Shown here: positions 37,401 to 49,324 of the stretch, piece by piece
Layout: each line of letters opens with the position of its first letter
Numbering within the stretch: position 1 is the first letter of the stretch
From: Dasypus novemcinctus
Lineage: Eukaryota > Chordata > Mammalia > Cingulata > Dasypodidae
Length of the DNA: 64,000 nt
Assembly: GCF_030445035.2 (NCBI RefSeq)
Contig: NC_080682.1
Coordinates: forward strand, 31,478,770 to 31,542,769
Reading direction: 5' to 3'
Position numbers and translations under genes: made by a program
The notes under the pieces: model-generated
What the model saw: only the letters and a program-made list of their open reading frames with translations
Databases searched by the model: none
What the model was told of the DNA's origin: nothing

Positions 37401-38310
37401 AATTTATGGCTATAAACTTCCCTCTCAGTACTGCTTTTGCTGCATCCCATAAATTTTGGTATGTTGTGTTATCATTATCATTTGTTTCAAGGTAGTCATT
37501 GATTTCTTTTGAGATTTCCTCTTTGACCCACTGTTTTTCTAAGAGTGTGTTGTTTAATTTCCAAATCGTGGTGTGAAATCTGGGCTTCTTTCCCTTGCAA
37601 ATCTCCAGCTTGACTCCACTGTGGTCAGAGATAATGTTTTGTATGATTTCAATCTTTCTGAATTCGTTCAGCCTTTCTTTGTGGCCTAGCATATGATCTA
37701 TCTTGGAGAATGATCCATGTGCGCTTGAGAAAAATGTATATCCTGCTGTGTTTGGGTGTAGCGATCTATATATGTCTATTAGATCGAGCTCCTCTAATAT
37801 ACTATTCAGATGTTTTGTTTCTTTGGTGATTCTCTTTTGAGATGTTCTGTCCAGAGTTGATAGTGGTGTATTAAAATCCCCCACTATAATTGTAGATGTA
37901 TCTATTCTTTCACTTAGTTTTTCCAGCGTTTGCCTGACGTATTTAGAGGCACCCTTGTTAGGGGCATAGATATTTATGATTGTTCAATCTTCTTGACAGA
38001 TTTTCCCTTTGACTAAAATGTAGTATCCTTCTTTGTCTCTCACAATTGTTTCACATTTAAAGTCTATTTTGTCTGATATTAATATAGCTACTCCTGCCTT
38101 TTTTTGGTTATTGTTAGCTTGTATGATTGTTTTCCAGCCTTTCACTTTCAATCTCCATGCGTCTCTGGGTCTAAGATGTGTCTCTTGTAGACAGCATATG
38201 GATGGGTCATATTTCCTTATCCAATGTCCCAGTCTGAATCTTTTGATAGTTGAGTTTAATCCGTTGACATTCAGTGTTATTACTATCAAGGAATTATTTG
38301 TGTTAGCCAT
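34492..38310 (-). pseudogene. L1 ORF2 (endonuclease / reverse transcriptase), one nonsense codon
   Basis: ORF2p nicks target DNA and reverse-transcribes L1 RNA. The frame runs from Met at 38310 (MANTNNSL) to TGA at 34492-34494: 1272 codons, close to human's 1275. It is broken only by TGA at 37984-37986 (codon 109), and the frame is unchanged after it. Endonuclease residues are all present and fall on the human numbers: N14, E43, D145 and N147 (GDFNTPL), D205 (KIDH), H230 (SDH). The reverse transcriptase FADD is at 700-703 (36202-36213). The C-terminal zinc-knuckle-like Cys-X3-Cys-X7-His-X4-Cys is present near 34860-34910 on plus coordinates. The nonsense codon lies inside the endonuclease, so this copy should make no full product unless read through. 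Nothing else looks damaged. Confidence 0.95.
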
Positions 38311-38384
38311 ACTTTGATTGGATTTGTGTTTGTCATATTTTGTTTGTATATATTTTTTTGTCTTTTTTGTTGTTGTTGTTGGTC

Positions 38385-39353
38385 TTATACTCTCCTCCAA
38401 CTTTGCCTTTCCTGTTTTTTCCTTTCTTCCTGCAGCACTCCCTTTAGAATTTCTTGAAGGGGAGGTTTCTTGTTGGTATACTCTTTCAGTTTCTGTTTGT
38501 CTGCAAATATTTTGAACTCTCCATCATATTTGAATGCTAGTTTAGCTGGATAAAGTATTCTTGGTTGGAAATTTCTTTCCTTTAGTACCTTGACTATATC
38601 TTACCACTGTTTTCTTGCCTCCATGGTTTCAGAAGAGAAATCAGCACTTAATCTAATTGAGCTTCCCTTGTATGTGATGGTTTTCTTTTCTCTTGCTGCT
38701 TTTAGGATTTTCTCTTTGTCTTGAGCATTGGATAATTTGACATGTATATGTCTTGGGGTGGGCCTGTTGGGGTTTATGACTTGTGGAGTGCGCTGTGCTT
38801 CTTGGATATGTACATCTGTCTCTTTCAGTAGATTTGGGAAGTTTTCAGCCATTATTTCCTGCAACACTCTTTCTGACCCCTTTCCCTTCTCTTCACCTTC
38901 TGGAATGCCTATAATACCTATTTTTGAGCGTTTTGCATTGTCATTCAGGTCCCTAAATCCTAATTGGATTTTTTCTATCTTCTTATTGACCCCTTCTACT
39001 ATCTGTTTGATTTCTGATGTACTGTCTTCCACATCACTAATTCTCTGCTCTGTCTCTTCTAGTCTGCTGATATTTGCTGCAAGTGTATTTTTGATTTCTT
39101 GAACTGTGGTGTTCATTCCCATCATATCTGTTATGTTTTTGCGTATGTCTGCAATTTCCCCTCCAAGTGATGTCTTCATGTTGTTAACCTCTTTCATTAC
39201 TGCATCAAATTTGTCGGTGATAAATGTTCTGAGATCTTTCATTGCGTGTGCCAAGTTTTGCTCCCCTTCGTGATTATTGGTTTGTTGATTGGATTCAGCC
39301 ATGTTTTCCTGATTATTGGTTTGGTTCGTAGATTTTTGTTGCTTTCTGGTCAT
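38385..39353 (-). pseudogene. L1 ORF1 (RNA-binding chaperone), one nonsense codon
   Basis: ORF1p coats L1 RNA as a trimer and acts as a nucleic-acid chaperone. The frame runs from Met at 39353 (MTRKQQKS) to TAA at 38385-38387: 322 codons, near the usual 320-340. The N-terminal part is polar, followed by a heptad-rich coiled coil (about residues 40-130). An RRM-type domain contains 'GIPEGEEKGKG' (about residues 160-180). A C-terminal domain includes a 'FQPRILYPAKLAF'-type block. A single TAA at 38601-38603 (codon 251) replaces what is Tyr in the related copy at 23849-24508 ('RQWYDIV'). It lies in the C-terminal domain, so the product would be truncated. ORF2 starts 74 bases after the ORF1 stop, a typical L1 spacing. 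Confidence 0.93.
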
Positions 39354-40647
39354 CTCTTTATTTTGACGAATTTAATCAGTTCCTTAGCTTCTTTGTCTGC
39401 TCTTGGTGGTTAATTAGTTGTTATTTTTGCACAGGTGTTATATCTTCTCTTTGTCACTTTTTTCTTCTTATTCTGGTTACTTGTTGTTGGTTAAGTTCAC
39501 TTTAGAGGAAAGTATTAGTGTTGGGGAAAGGCAATTGTGTAAGCAAGGGAAAAGTGTAAAGTTGTATTGGTGATGTATGTTAAAAAAGCAGGAATATGAG
39601 ATCTGGAAGGATGGAGGTTAGATTCATGTAGATTGTATAGAGTTATAGCTGTAGGTAGAGTACCTTTTATGAAGTTGATGACTGAATTTGGGAGGAATAT
39701 GGTATGAACTACACAGCTATTGTTTTCATGAGAGAGGGAAAAAGAAAAGAAAGGTAATAGTTTCAAGAGTGGATAATAGACAGAAAACAGAACAAAGGTA
39801 TTAGAAATTAAGAGTTAGACACTTTGTGGATCAAAGAACGGGAGGTGGGGGGTGGAATATAGGAGAGACAGTAGATGATAGTGGATATCAAGATGCAGGG
39901 GAAGGGGGATAGTGTAGGTAGCCTAAATCAGTTCACACAGAAATGAGGCAGTGGAGGATGGAAAAACCCAGCAAATGTGAGGTGTTCCCTGTAGCACCTA
40001 TTGTATACTTGAATTAAAGTAAAAATAAGTGGAAGATGAGGGACACGAGGGAAAGAGAAAACCGAAAAAAAAAAAAAAACTAATTATAATAAAGAAAAAA
40101 GAAAGGCAAGAAGAAAGGAAGAAAGAAAAAGAGGATGGGCAAACGGTGGGGAACGGATAGGGAGAAGAGAGATACAGGTACACACGTGTCACAATTGCAA
40201 CACTATCTAAAACAACAACTTCCCCCCGCTTTGCCCTAAAACCCCCCGTCTGTCTGCCCAAATGGGTCTGCAAGCACCTCCCTTCCCACAAACCCCCAAT
40301 AGGCCGCCCAGGGCCCACGAACTCCCCAGTACTGCAGATGCTAAAAAAAAAAAAAAAAATTAAGTAAAATAAATAAAAAAAAAAAACAAAAAACAAACAA
40401 ACAAACAAAAAAAAGACAAAAAAAAAAAAAAACAGAAACCCCTCCGCAGGCCCGGCTCCGCCCGCCGCGGAGGCTTGGACCGGCTCTGCCCGGCTCCTCA
40501 CGTCGCCTTGGCCTGGCCTGGCTCCGCCCAGCTCCGCTCGCTACAGCGGCCCAGCCGGCTCTGGCGTCCACCTCCCGCCCCCGCGGCCTGGACCGGCCCT
40601 GCCCGGCTCCGTACCCGCCGCGGCCTGACCCGGGCCCACCCGGCTCC

Positions 40648-40953
40648 AAATGCTACCGCGGCCCGCAGCCGGGGCCTGCACCGGCCCCGCCCGGCTCCAA
40701 GCGCTAGCGCGGCCCGCAGCCGGGGCCTGCACCGGCCCCGCCCGGCTCCAAGCGCTAGCGCGGCCCGCAGCCGGGGCCTGCACCGGCCCCGCCCGGCTCC
40801 AAGCGCTAGCGCGGCCCGCAGCCGGGGCCTCCACCGGCCCCGCCCGGCTCCAAGCACTAGCGCGGCCCGCAGCCGGGGCCTGCACCGGCCCCGCCCGGCT
40901 CCAAGCGCTAGCGCGGCCCGCAGCCGGGGCCTGCACCGGCCCCGCCCAGCTCC
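40648..40953. repeat. Six 51-bp CpG-rich tandem repeats in the L1 5' UTR
   Basis: Unit starts ('aagcgctagc' or variants) fall at 40648, 40699, 40750, 40801, 40852 and 40903, and a partial seventh at 40954: an exact 51-bp period. Most units contain the 10-bp palindrome GCGCTAGCGC. The first and last units have 'gctaccgc' instead and one has 'gcactagc'. Because 51 is divisible by three, frames stay open on both strands and give 17-residue Ala/Pro/Arg repeats, which I do not call genes. Diverged copies extend to about 40500 and 41050. The position matches the promoter monomers of other mammalian L1s. Confidence 0.93.
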
Positions 40954-41300
40954 AAACGCTACCGCGGCCCGGCTCGGCCTGGCTCGGCCCCGCCCGGCCC
41001 CGCTCACCGCCGGCGCAGCGCGGCCCGGCTCCGGCGTCCGCCGCTGCGGCCCGGCCTGGCTCAGCCCCACCGAGCGGGGCTAGATGCCTCGTCTCCGCCT
41101 ACCCAAGGAGGGAATCCTCTACAGGTAGCTGGGATCTCCGTGTATATTTCACAGACGAATCCTCTCTGTTACCTTCCCTCCAAATCGATGTCCAGACACC
41201 TCCGGACCAGCAAAAATCCCGAAACAATCCGGTCCCAAAGAGTCTCCAACGCCGCCCAGCCGATTCCCTGCAGAAGACTCTAACAGGGATGTTCACTCAG

Positions 41301-41311
41301 CCGCCATCTTG
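41301..41311 (-). promoter_or_regulatory. YY1-type motif at the L1 5' end
   Basis: CAAGATGGCGG on the minus strand, within about 20 bases of the element's 5' end. In human L1 a CAAGATGGC site at the same place binds YY1 and fixes start-site position. The same role here is inferred. Confidence 0.62.
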
Positions 41312-41329
41312 CCCCCCCGGGAATGTGTC

Positions 41330-41342
41330 TGTTCTTCTTTTA
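41330..41342. repeat. Target-site duplication of the young L1, right copy
   Basis: Exact repeat of 31668-31680. The old L1 ORF2 resumes directly after it. Confidence 0.85.
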
Positions 41343-44300
41343 AATATATTTTGGTTATTTGGGGCCCATTACCCCTCCAAATAAATTTGACTATTGTATT
41401 TCTGCTTTCTGCATAAAAGGCCATTGGGGTTTTTATTGGGATTGCATTGAGTCTTTAAATCAGTTTGAGATAATTGACATCTTAATGATATTTAGTCTTC
41501 CAATCCACTTACAAGGAATGTCCTTCCATTTATTTAAGCCTTCTTCAGTTTCTTTTAGCAATGTTTTAGAGTTCTGAATACAGGTCCTTTATGTCATTGT
41601 TTAAGTTTATTCCTAAATATTTGATTGATTTAGTCAATATTATAAATGGAATTTTTTTTCCTGATTTCATCCTCAGATGGCACATCAGTAGTGTTTAGAA
41701 ATGCTATCGATTATTGTGTATTAACCTTGTATCCTGCCACTTTGCTGAATTCCTCTCTTAATTCTAGTAGCTTCGATGTGTATTTATCAGGATTTTCTAG
41801 ATATAAGACCATGCCATCTGCAAATATTGAAAGTTTTACTTCTTCCTTTCTTATTTGGGTGCCTTTTTAAAATTTCTCTAAACTAAATGCTCTGGCTAGA
41901 GCTTCTAGGACAATATTGAAAAATAACGGTTACAATGTGCATCCTTGTCTTGTTCTTGTCTCAGCAGGAAAGCTTTCAATCTTTCACCTTTGAGTACAAT
42001 GCTAGCTGTAGGTTTTTCAAGTATGCACTTTATCTTATTGAGAAAACTTCTATTCCTTTCTATTGGAGTGTTTTTATCAATGAAGCATACTATATTTTGT
42101 CAAATGCCTTTTCTGCATCTATCAGAGACCATGTGAATTTTCTTCTTCAATTTACCAACATGGTTTATTACACTAATTGATTTTCTTGTGTTGTACCACC
42201 CTTGAATACCTGGAATAAAACCCACTTGGTTGTAGTGTATAATTCTTTTAACATGCTTTCGGATTCTATTTGTAAGTATTTTGTTGAGGATTTTTCCATC
42301 TATATTCATTAAAGATAATAGTCTAATTTTATCTAGTATCTTTGTCTAGTTTTGGTACTAGTATGATGTTGGCTTCACAGAATAAGTTTGGTAGCATTCC
42401 TTTCTGTTAGTCTTTTGGAGGTGCTTGAGCAAGACCAGTATTAGCTCATCTTTGAATGATTGGTAGAATTCACCTGTGAAGCCAGCTGGTCCTGAGCTTT
42501 TCATCTTTCAGAAGCTTGTAATGACTACTTCAATCTATTCACCTGTGATTGGTTGTTGAGGTCTTCTATTTCTTCTAAATTCAGTGTAGATGGTTAATGT
42601 GTGTCTAGGAAGTTGTCCATCTTGTCTACTTTTTCTAGTTTTTCTTTGGCATACGGTTGTTCATACTAGCCTTTTATCATCTCTCTAGTTTCATTGGGGT
42701 AAGTGGTTATGTTCCCCTCTCATTTATGCTTTTATTTGTGTTTTCTCTCTCTTTTCCTTTGTCTCTCTATCTAAGGGTTTGTCAATTTTGTTTATCTTCT
42801 CAAAGAACCAACTTTTGGTTTTGTTGATTTGATTTTGTTGTTGTTCTTGTACTTGATTTCATATATTTCTGCTCTATTCTGCTTTATTATTTCTTTCCTT
42901 TGTCTTGGTTTGGGATTAGTTTGCTATTCTTTCTCTAGTTCTTCCAGGGATAGAGTTAGATCATCAATTTTAGCTCTTTCTTCTTTTTTAATGTAAGAAC
43001 TGGGGGCTATAAATTTCCTTCTCAGCACTGCCCAAGATTCCCCATAGGTTTTGATATGTTGTGTTCTCATTTTAATTCATCTCAAGATATTTGCCGAATT
43101 TTCTTGCAAATTCCTCTTTGACTCACTGATCATTTAAGAGTGTGTTGCTTAATCTCCATAAATTTATGAATTTTCCATTTTTCTCTCCATTAGTAATTTT
43201 CAACTTCATTCTGTTATGATCAGAGAAAGTGTTTTGTACAATTTCAATCTTTTAAAGTTTATTTAGACATGTCTTGTGACCCAAATATGGTCTCTCTTGG
43301 AGAAGGATTCATAAGGACTTGAAAATAATGTGTATCCTGCTGTTTGAGGTGTAAGGCTCTATAGATGTCTGTTAGGTCTAGTTCACTTATCATAGAACTC
43401 AAGCTCTCTGTTTCTTTAGCCTCTGTCCAGGTGTTATATCAGATACTGAAAGAAGTGTTTTGAAGTCTCCAACTATTATTTTAGAGACATCTATTTCTCC
43501 TTTCAGCTATGCTAGTGTGTGCCTCATGTATCTTGGAAACCGAGGTTAGGTGCATAAATACTTAGTAAAGTGACTTCTTCTTGTTGAATTGCTACTTTTA
43601 TTAATACATAATGACCTTCTTCATCTCTTATAACAGTTTTGTATTTAAAATCTATTTTTTTCAATACTGGTATTGCTACTCGAGCTCTTTTTTGTTTTGG
43701 TTACTGTTTGCATGGAATATCTTTTTCTGACCTTTCACTTTTAACCTGGTTGTGTCCTTACATATGGGGTGAGTCCCTTGCAGACAATATATATATAGCT
43801 CATATATATATATATTTATCCATTCTATCAGTCTGTGTCTTTTGCTTGGAAAGTTCAAGCCATTAACTTTCAATGTTTTAACTGATGAGGCATTATTTAC
43901 TTCATGCATTTTGACCTTTGGCTTTCTGTTTTCATATCATACTATTGCCTAACTTTTTACCCTTTCTAATAGTTTTGACTCCAACACTCTTCTTCAAGTC
44001 TCTTACCCTTGTTTGTTTGTTTTTTTTCCCTTTCATGCTGCAGCACTCCCTTTAGTATCTCTTATAATTCTGGTCTTTTGGTCACATATTCTATCAGTTT
44101 TCATGCACTGTGAAGACTTTGAACTGCCCTGCTTTCTGAAGGACAGCTTTGTTGGATACAGAATTCTTGTAGGACAGTTTTTCTCTTTCAATAATCTAAA
44201 TTCATCATACCACTTCCTTCTCTCCTCCATGGTTTCTGAGATGGGCATTGCTTTTATCGAATTCCCTTTGTATGTAATGCTTTGTTTTTCACTTGCTGCT

Positions 44301-45642
44301 ACAAAAGTCCTCTCTTTATCTCTGATATTTGTCAGAGATAAGTGACTCAGGGTAGGTCTATTTGTGTTTTTTTTCTGTTTGCAGTGTGCTGTCCTTCTTG
44401 GATACTGAAATTTATGTCTTTCATAAAGGTAAGGAAGTTTTCATAATTATTTCCTCAAATACTCTTTCTACCCATTTTCTTTTTTCTTTTCCTCCTATTG
44501 GGACATCAATAATGCATATATTTTTGTATTTTGCATTGTCATTCAATTCCCAGAGACCCCGATCCATTTTTCCCATTCTCTTCTCTTTCTGTTATTTTTT
44601 TCAGTTCAGATGTTCCATATTCAAAATCACTATTTTTGTGTTCAAGCCATTCAAATCTGCTCATATGTGCCTCTAATGTATTTTAATCTTTCATGTCTTT
44701 CATTTCCAGAAGTTCTGCTACTTTTCTGCACAAACTTTCAAATGGTTCTTTATATGCATCCAGTGTCTTCTTAATATCCTATATCTCTTTAGTCATATTT
44801 TCTTTCAATTATTTGAATTGATTTAGGGACATTGTTCTGATTATCATTGATTAATTGTCTTAAATCCTGAATCTTCTTGGGATATTTGGTTTGTTCCTTT
44901 GGCTGGGCCATCTCTTCTTGTTTCTTAGTATGGTTTGTTATTTTTTGCTGATTTCTAGGCATCTGATATGTTGGTGAATTTCTCTGGTGGGTAATTTCTC
45001 TCTCTTGCCTGTTGTTATTATTTTTTCACAGCTCTTCTTTGATGTTTGATTCAATTTATCTTGTCTTTAAAATGGCCAAGTATAAATTATCAAAGTCCTG
45101 CCAGGGACTCAATAATGGGATGCAGACTTTTTCCCAGGGATGGAGTAAAGAGAGCTCTAAAAACAGTTTCTGTCCATGAAATTTCCAGACTAGCTAGCAG
45201 ATGGCACTTGTTGGTGCACATTTCCACAGAGGTGTATCTTAGTTTTCTTTGTATTCATCTAGCCTGAACCAAGATACAAAGCAGCTCTGCTGGCCAAATT
45301 CACTTTAGACACCCCCCCCCAAGTCCCCCTCCCTTTTCCCTTGTACCAGCTGACAAGAAGGAAGATGTCTGCTCCCCTTCATTCAGCTGAAATGAGGCAG
45401 TTTTACTCCTTCTGAATATCATTATAGTGGGAGAAGGGGTCCCTCCCTAGCAGCGGGACATTTAGTAACTCACAGTTTGTTGATTTGGCTTCTTCATCTC
45501 TCTGTCCCTCACTCTCTTGGGAGTTGTGAAGCATTGCCCTGGTATGCTGACCAGCAGGTCCCTCAGGTAGATTTTGACTCTTTCTCCATTTTGGGGGGGG
45601 GAGATACCTGAGCATTAGCTGCCTAATCTGATGCCATCTTCC

Positions 45643-48429
45643 CACATGTGTGTAACTGTTAAAGTATTTCAAATGAAAGTTCTAATGTACTTCATTTAAT
45701 TGGGACTATTTAATTTCATTTTCATTCACTTTGACTAATTATTTTATTTATTCACACAATTGCTGGTGAATTTAAATCTTAAAATATGGGAGAGCTTTGC
45801 TACTATATTTCCTTTGAGAGAGAGTAGAGGAAAAAAGAGAAAATAATAATGATCATGAATTTTAGAGAAAGTACAAAAAAATCTATGTGGTAAATGCTGT
45901 TTTCTTGTGTGAATGTGGAAAGGTCAATCATCAAGGGTCCAGGTAAAGACCACTTATATTCTTTTTGTGTGTGTCTTTATTTGAGGAAATAATAATGAAA
46001 ACTTCCTTACCCTTCAAAAAATATGAGGATCCCATATAGCCTGCACCCCCCTCACCCCGTTCCTCCCACATCAACAACGTCTTTCATCATCATGGCAGAT
46101 TCACTGCATTTGGTGAATACATTTTGGAGTGCTGCTTCACTACATGGATAGTGGTTTACATTGTAGTTTTAATGAGAGAGAAACTGAATTTTACGAGCTA
46201 TTAGCAAAATGTGAAATGCTGCTATGCATGCTTTCTTTTATGAATTGGCTTTGTTTCATTTATACATTAACTCAGGTTCAAGATGCATCTCTCATTTTAA
46301 AGTGCTTGAACCAATTCAACGAAAAAAGTAAATTTAAAATATAGACTTGGTTATTTGCCAAAGAAGATTCATTAAGGAACTTGTGTCCAATTTTTTGTTA
46401 ATGTTTGAAGTGATTTCATTTGGCTTTGTGTTGTCCTCCCCCCAACCTCCATCTTAATGAAGCTTAAACCAAGGCATGTACTCTTTAGAAATTAAGAGAA
46501 GGAAGAACAAACATCAAAAAGGACATGGAAGTTAGTGCGGTGTGATTTTTCTCTTGTGTTATCTAAAGAAATGCAGCATTGTGTCACTTTTTAAAATAGT
46601 ATACCCCCCTGACTTCCCAGATATATTCTTCAAAAATGTGTAACCAGATGATTGTATATTTGTATTGGGGGAGGGGCATGTTGATATATCTTAACTGTTT
46701 TCAATTTCCTCTGCCATTCATGTTTCATATTTTATGTTCAGGGCTTCAAATACTTACAATTTAAGATTTTAAAGTGCCCAAACTGCAACAGAGTACAGTG
46801 GATTGATTTCTGGTATGATGTTAATATTGTACAATGGAATGCATAAAATTGTTGTCAATTTGATTGACACATAACATGTTTACAAATAAACTGTGGTGTT
46901 GATAAAAAAAGAACAGTCTTAGACATTGAATAGCAACAAATCCAAAGTTGGTCCTTTGGAAGGATTATTAAAAGGTAGATAACTTTAGCATGATCAATAA
47001 ATAGAAGATAGACAAAATTCAAGATATCAGTATAAACATGGGAATCTGTTTGCAATGCAAAATTGCACAAAACTTTGAAATGCTTTTGGACAACATTCAC
47101 TACAGCTAATGTATACTTTGTTTAGCAACTTTGTTCCCAGATATTATCTTACAATACCATTAATTTGCTTAAAAACCACCAATACTTCAACAATTAGAAG
47201 TTCTAGGTATAGAATTTTACTTGGTTTTATGAAAAACAATAAGTTACAAGTGCATTTGTCTTACATTATCAACATATTTGATTTGTTTGCAGTCAGTTTT
47301 AAAGAGCAGATGATCACATTAAGTTCCAAGAATGAGAAAAGTATTACCCTTGGATTTAAAGTGAGATAACATATCCATTTCAGGGTCAGACACCAAAATA
47401 TTAAAGCTAGCATTTCCAACATGCATTAACTTGGTTGATGCATGTGGGACAAGTTCCTCACCAAAATGGATATGTTAGTCTTTCCTGAGAGTCTAAATAG
47501 GCCTAAAGATTCTCATGGGTAAATATCTCATGGTGGAACCAGAGACAAATTCAATTCGAGCTTCATAATTAGGATGAATTGAAGGGAGAGCCTGAAAGAA
47601 GCATGTTTACACGGAGGACTACAGAGTAGCTTTGAGTTATACTTAAGAAAAGGAGAATCTACCTAGAGAGCTATGTTCTACTAAAAAAGTTTAAGTAGTT
47701 GGAAAAAAAGAAATAACTTTATATAAAATATAATATTTCCAGCCCACCCATTTTACTATTTTAGGTGTAATTGTGGTACAGTGGAATTTTTTACATACAT
47801 TATATCATAAACTTATCATTGAATTTACAATATTAGAATCTGTGAAAATAAGTGAGTATGGAATGCAACACAGGAGTTAAAAACTTGGGGGAGCACAATG
47901 TAAAATACCTTGAGAATCCAATTATAAAGTCATATGTATTAGAAAGAATGGTAACTCTGGCAGACTTTGAGGATATTCAGAGACTGGACCAGCTAATGAG
48001 CCTTCCAAAAATTTTCCTTCAGTCTTAGAAAAATGGTGAAGTCAGAACTCATCCTTGCTCTCAAAACCATGGTTTCTGCCAAGCTCAAAGTTACCTTCAG
48101 GAAGAAAATCTCCAACATTCTTTCTCTCTTCTCACTAAAAGGTGGCCCAGCTGATGAGAGAAGCAGACACCTGTGCTTCATTAACTACTGCTACTGCTAC
48201 TTTTAGAGAGAAAATTAACCACAGTGGTGAAAATGTGAACTTCAAAATTGAGTGTCTGGAAACCACCTCTCTACCCACAACGCTCAATTCCTGTAGGGAT
48301 GGTACATAAATTTTCAGAGATCCTGGAAACAAGAGCAACTACTACAATCACAAATGGAACATTTACTACATGCTATTTCTTGAATTTAACAAGGAACGTT
48401 TTTGTTTTTGTTTTTTGAATTATGAGTGA
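45643..48429. other. Mostly unclassified DNA with one short L1 3' end
   Basis: About 45960-46172 is a truncated minus-strand L1 3' end ('ggatcccatatagcctgca', 'catttggtgaatacatttt', ending at 'gtttacattgtagtttt'). The rest, 45643-45959 and 46173-48429, shows no element or gene I recognise. Short open frames, for example 46855-47100 and 47109-47369, lack family features. Confidence 0.45.
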
Positions 48430-49065
48430 TTTTATTTTACTTATTTCTGATTCAGTATCTTCATATGCTGCTCTGCTTCTGGGGAAGTCCTTGGCACACC
48501 AGGCAGCCATCTCCATCCCTCACCAACCCTCACATTGTCTCATTTTTTATTGGGTGCAGAAGCTTCCATATAATTCCATTCTGTAGCCTGGGGGAGATAT
48601 TAGGTAAAATGAAAAGTACTGAACATACTGGAAATCTGGAAACCAGGAGCAAGCAGCTCCAGATGATTAGGGCAGAAACCCTCATTCTCAGGGCCCCTCC
48701 CCTGGATTGTATAAATACCCCATCCTCAGGCAGCACAGACTTCTCTCCTCTCTGATGTGGACCTGGGCATGAGAGCTGCCATCCAGCAATGCACCCCAAG
48801 CAGTTTGCTCCCTTTGGAGCCTGGCCATGATGGTATCTTTTCACTTGGTCTTTTGGATCCTTTGTGCTGTACTGTGTTAGTAACAAAGCAGTCATTTGCT
48901 GAGAGTTTTGGTTGAGCCTGAGCCTGTTTTCCTATGATGTACCATATAGCAATGTGCTCCCCAGGTCCTGAAAAATGCTTGATCCTTCTCATGCCCCATC
49001 CAGTCAAGCCCCTAAATACCCAAATCTGCTTCTGACTCACCAGGTTCTCAAGACTCTAAAAATTT
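48430..49065 (+). other. Possible LTR-like segment with TATA box
   Basis: This segment is more GC-rich than its surroundings. It contains TATAAATA at about 48710-48717, about 25-35 bases before a plausible start ('gcagcacagactt'). A 'ttttggatcctttgtgctg' stretch follows near 48852. The layout resembles a U3-R-U5 LTR, but I cannot match a family and see no terminal TG/CA pair with duplicated flanks. It could equally be unique promoter-like DNA. Confidence 0.3.
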
Positions 49066-49324
49066 AGTAATAATATTTTTCTTATTAGAGACATTGCAGG
49101 TTGACAGAAATATATAATGCATAAAATATATAAAATACAGAGTTCTGATATACCACCCTATTATTAACACATTGCATTAATGAGGTACATTTGTTATAAT
49201 TGATAAAATAAAACATTTTTATACTTTTACTATTAGCTAACTATAGTCCATCTTTTAAAATAGATTTTCCTGTGTTTTTCAAACTTATGCATGTTTTTTT
49301 TTTTTTCTGAGTGTCTGGGAATTT

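Larger units (their letters stand above)
31681..41329 (-). mobile_element. Young, nearly intact L1 (9.6 kb) nested in an older L1
   Basis: Bounded by a perfect 13-bp duplication (31668-31680 and 41330-41342). Sense order on minus: 5' UTR 41329-39354 with a CpG-rich repeat block, ORF1 39353-38385, a 74-base spacer, ORF2 38310-34492, a 3' UTR of about 2.8 kb, then the A tail (poly-T on plus at 31681-31708). Both ORFs are full length with one in-frame nonsense codon each and no frameshift. That makes it by far the youngest complete L1 here. At about 9.65 kb it is longer than typical 6-7-kb mammalian L1s because both UTRs are long. A 0.5-kb relative with intact target duplication at 56221-56740 shows the same 3' UTR type was recently mobile. 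Confidence 0.93.
39354..41329 (-). promoter_or_regulatory. L1 5' UTR / internal promoter region with CpG-rich block
   Basis: About 2 kb precedes ORF1. The outer part (about 40440-41320) is strikingly GC- and CpG-rich in an otherwise AT-rich window, a CpG-island-like block expected to carry the internal Pol II promoter. At the very 5' end in sense is CAAGATGGCGG (41311-41301), matching the YY1-type site that sets the start of transcription in human L1. The inner part holds homopolymer A and (AAAC)n runs at about 40341-40432. A tail-like A-rich tract near 40063-40080 also lies in it. Confidence 0.8.
29229..45642 (-). mobile_element. Old full-length L1, host for two nested insertions
   Basis: The 3' end is the poly-T and 'caattttattgatacata' near 29229-29260. 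The 5' end is 'ccatcttcc' at 45634-45642 (GGAAGATGG in sense), matching the L1 start at 3847. Subtracting the SINE (30288-30884) and the young L1 (31681-41329) leaves about 6.1 kb, a full-length L1. In sense order: 5' UTR about 45000-45642, ORF1 about 44000-44990, ORF2 from about 43900 through 41343 and then 31667 down to about 29900, and a short 3' UTR. All frames are broken; the endonuclease start survives as 'LKVNGLNFPSK' near 43880. Flanks 'gtatgtaact' (29218) and 'gtgtgtaact' (45647) may be the decayed target duplication. Confidence 0.82.

Noticed and set aside
40648-40953. Regular repeats resembling a CRISPR array
   Set aside because: Units are directly adjacent with no unique spacers, and the context is a mammalian L1.
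40475-41083. Long frames on both strands giving Ala/Pro/Arg-rich 17-residue repeats
   Set aside because: The 51-bp period is a multiple of three and the DNA is GC-rich, so frames stay open on both strands. No known domain, and the region is an L1 5' UTR.
48530-48895. 121-codon minus frame
   Set aside because: Lies in the possible LTR-like segment, with no domain and low-complexity use of residues; treated as chance.
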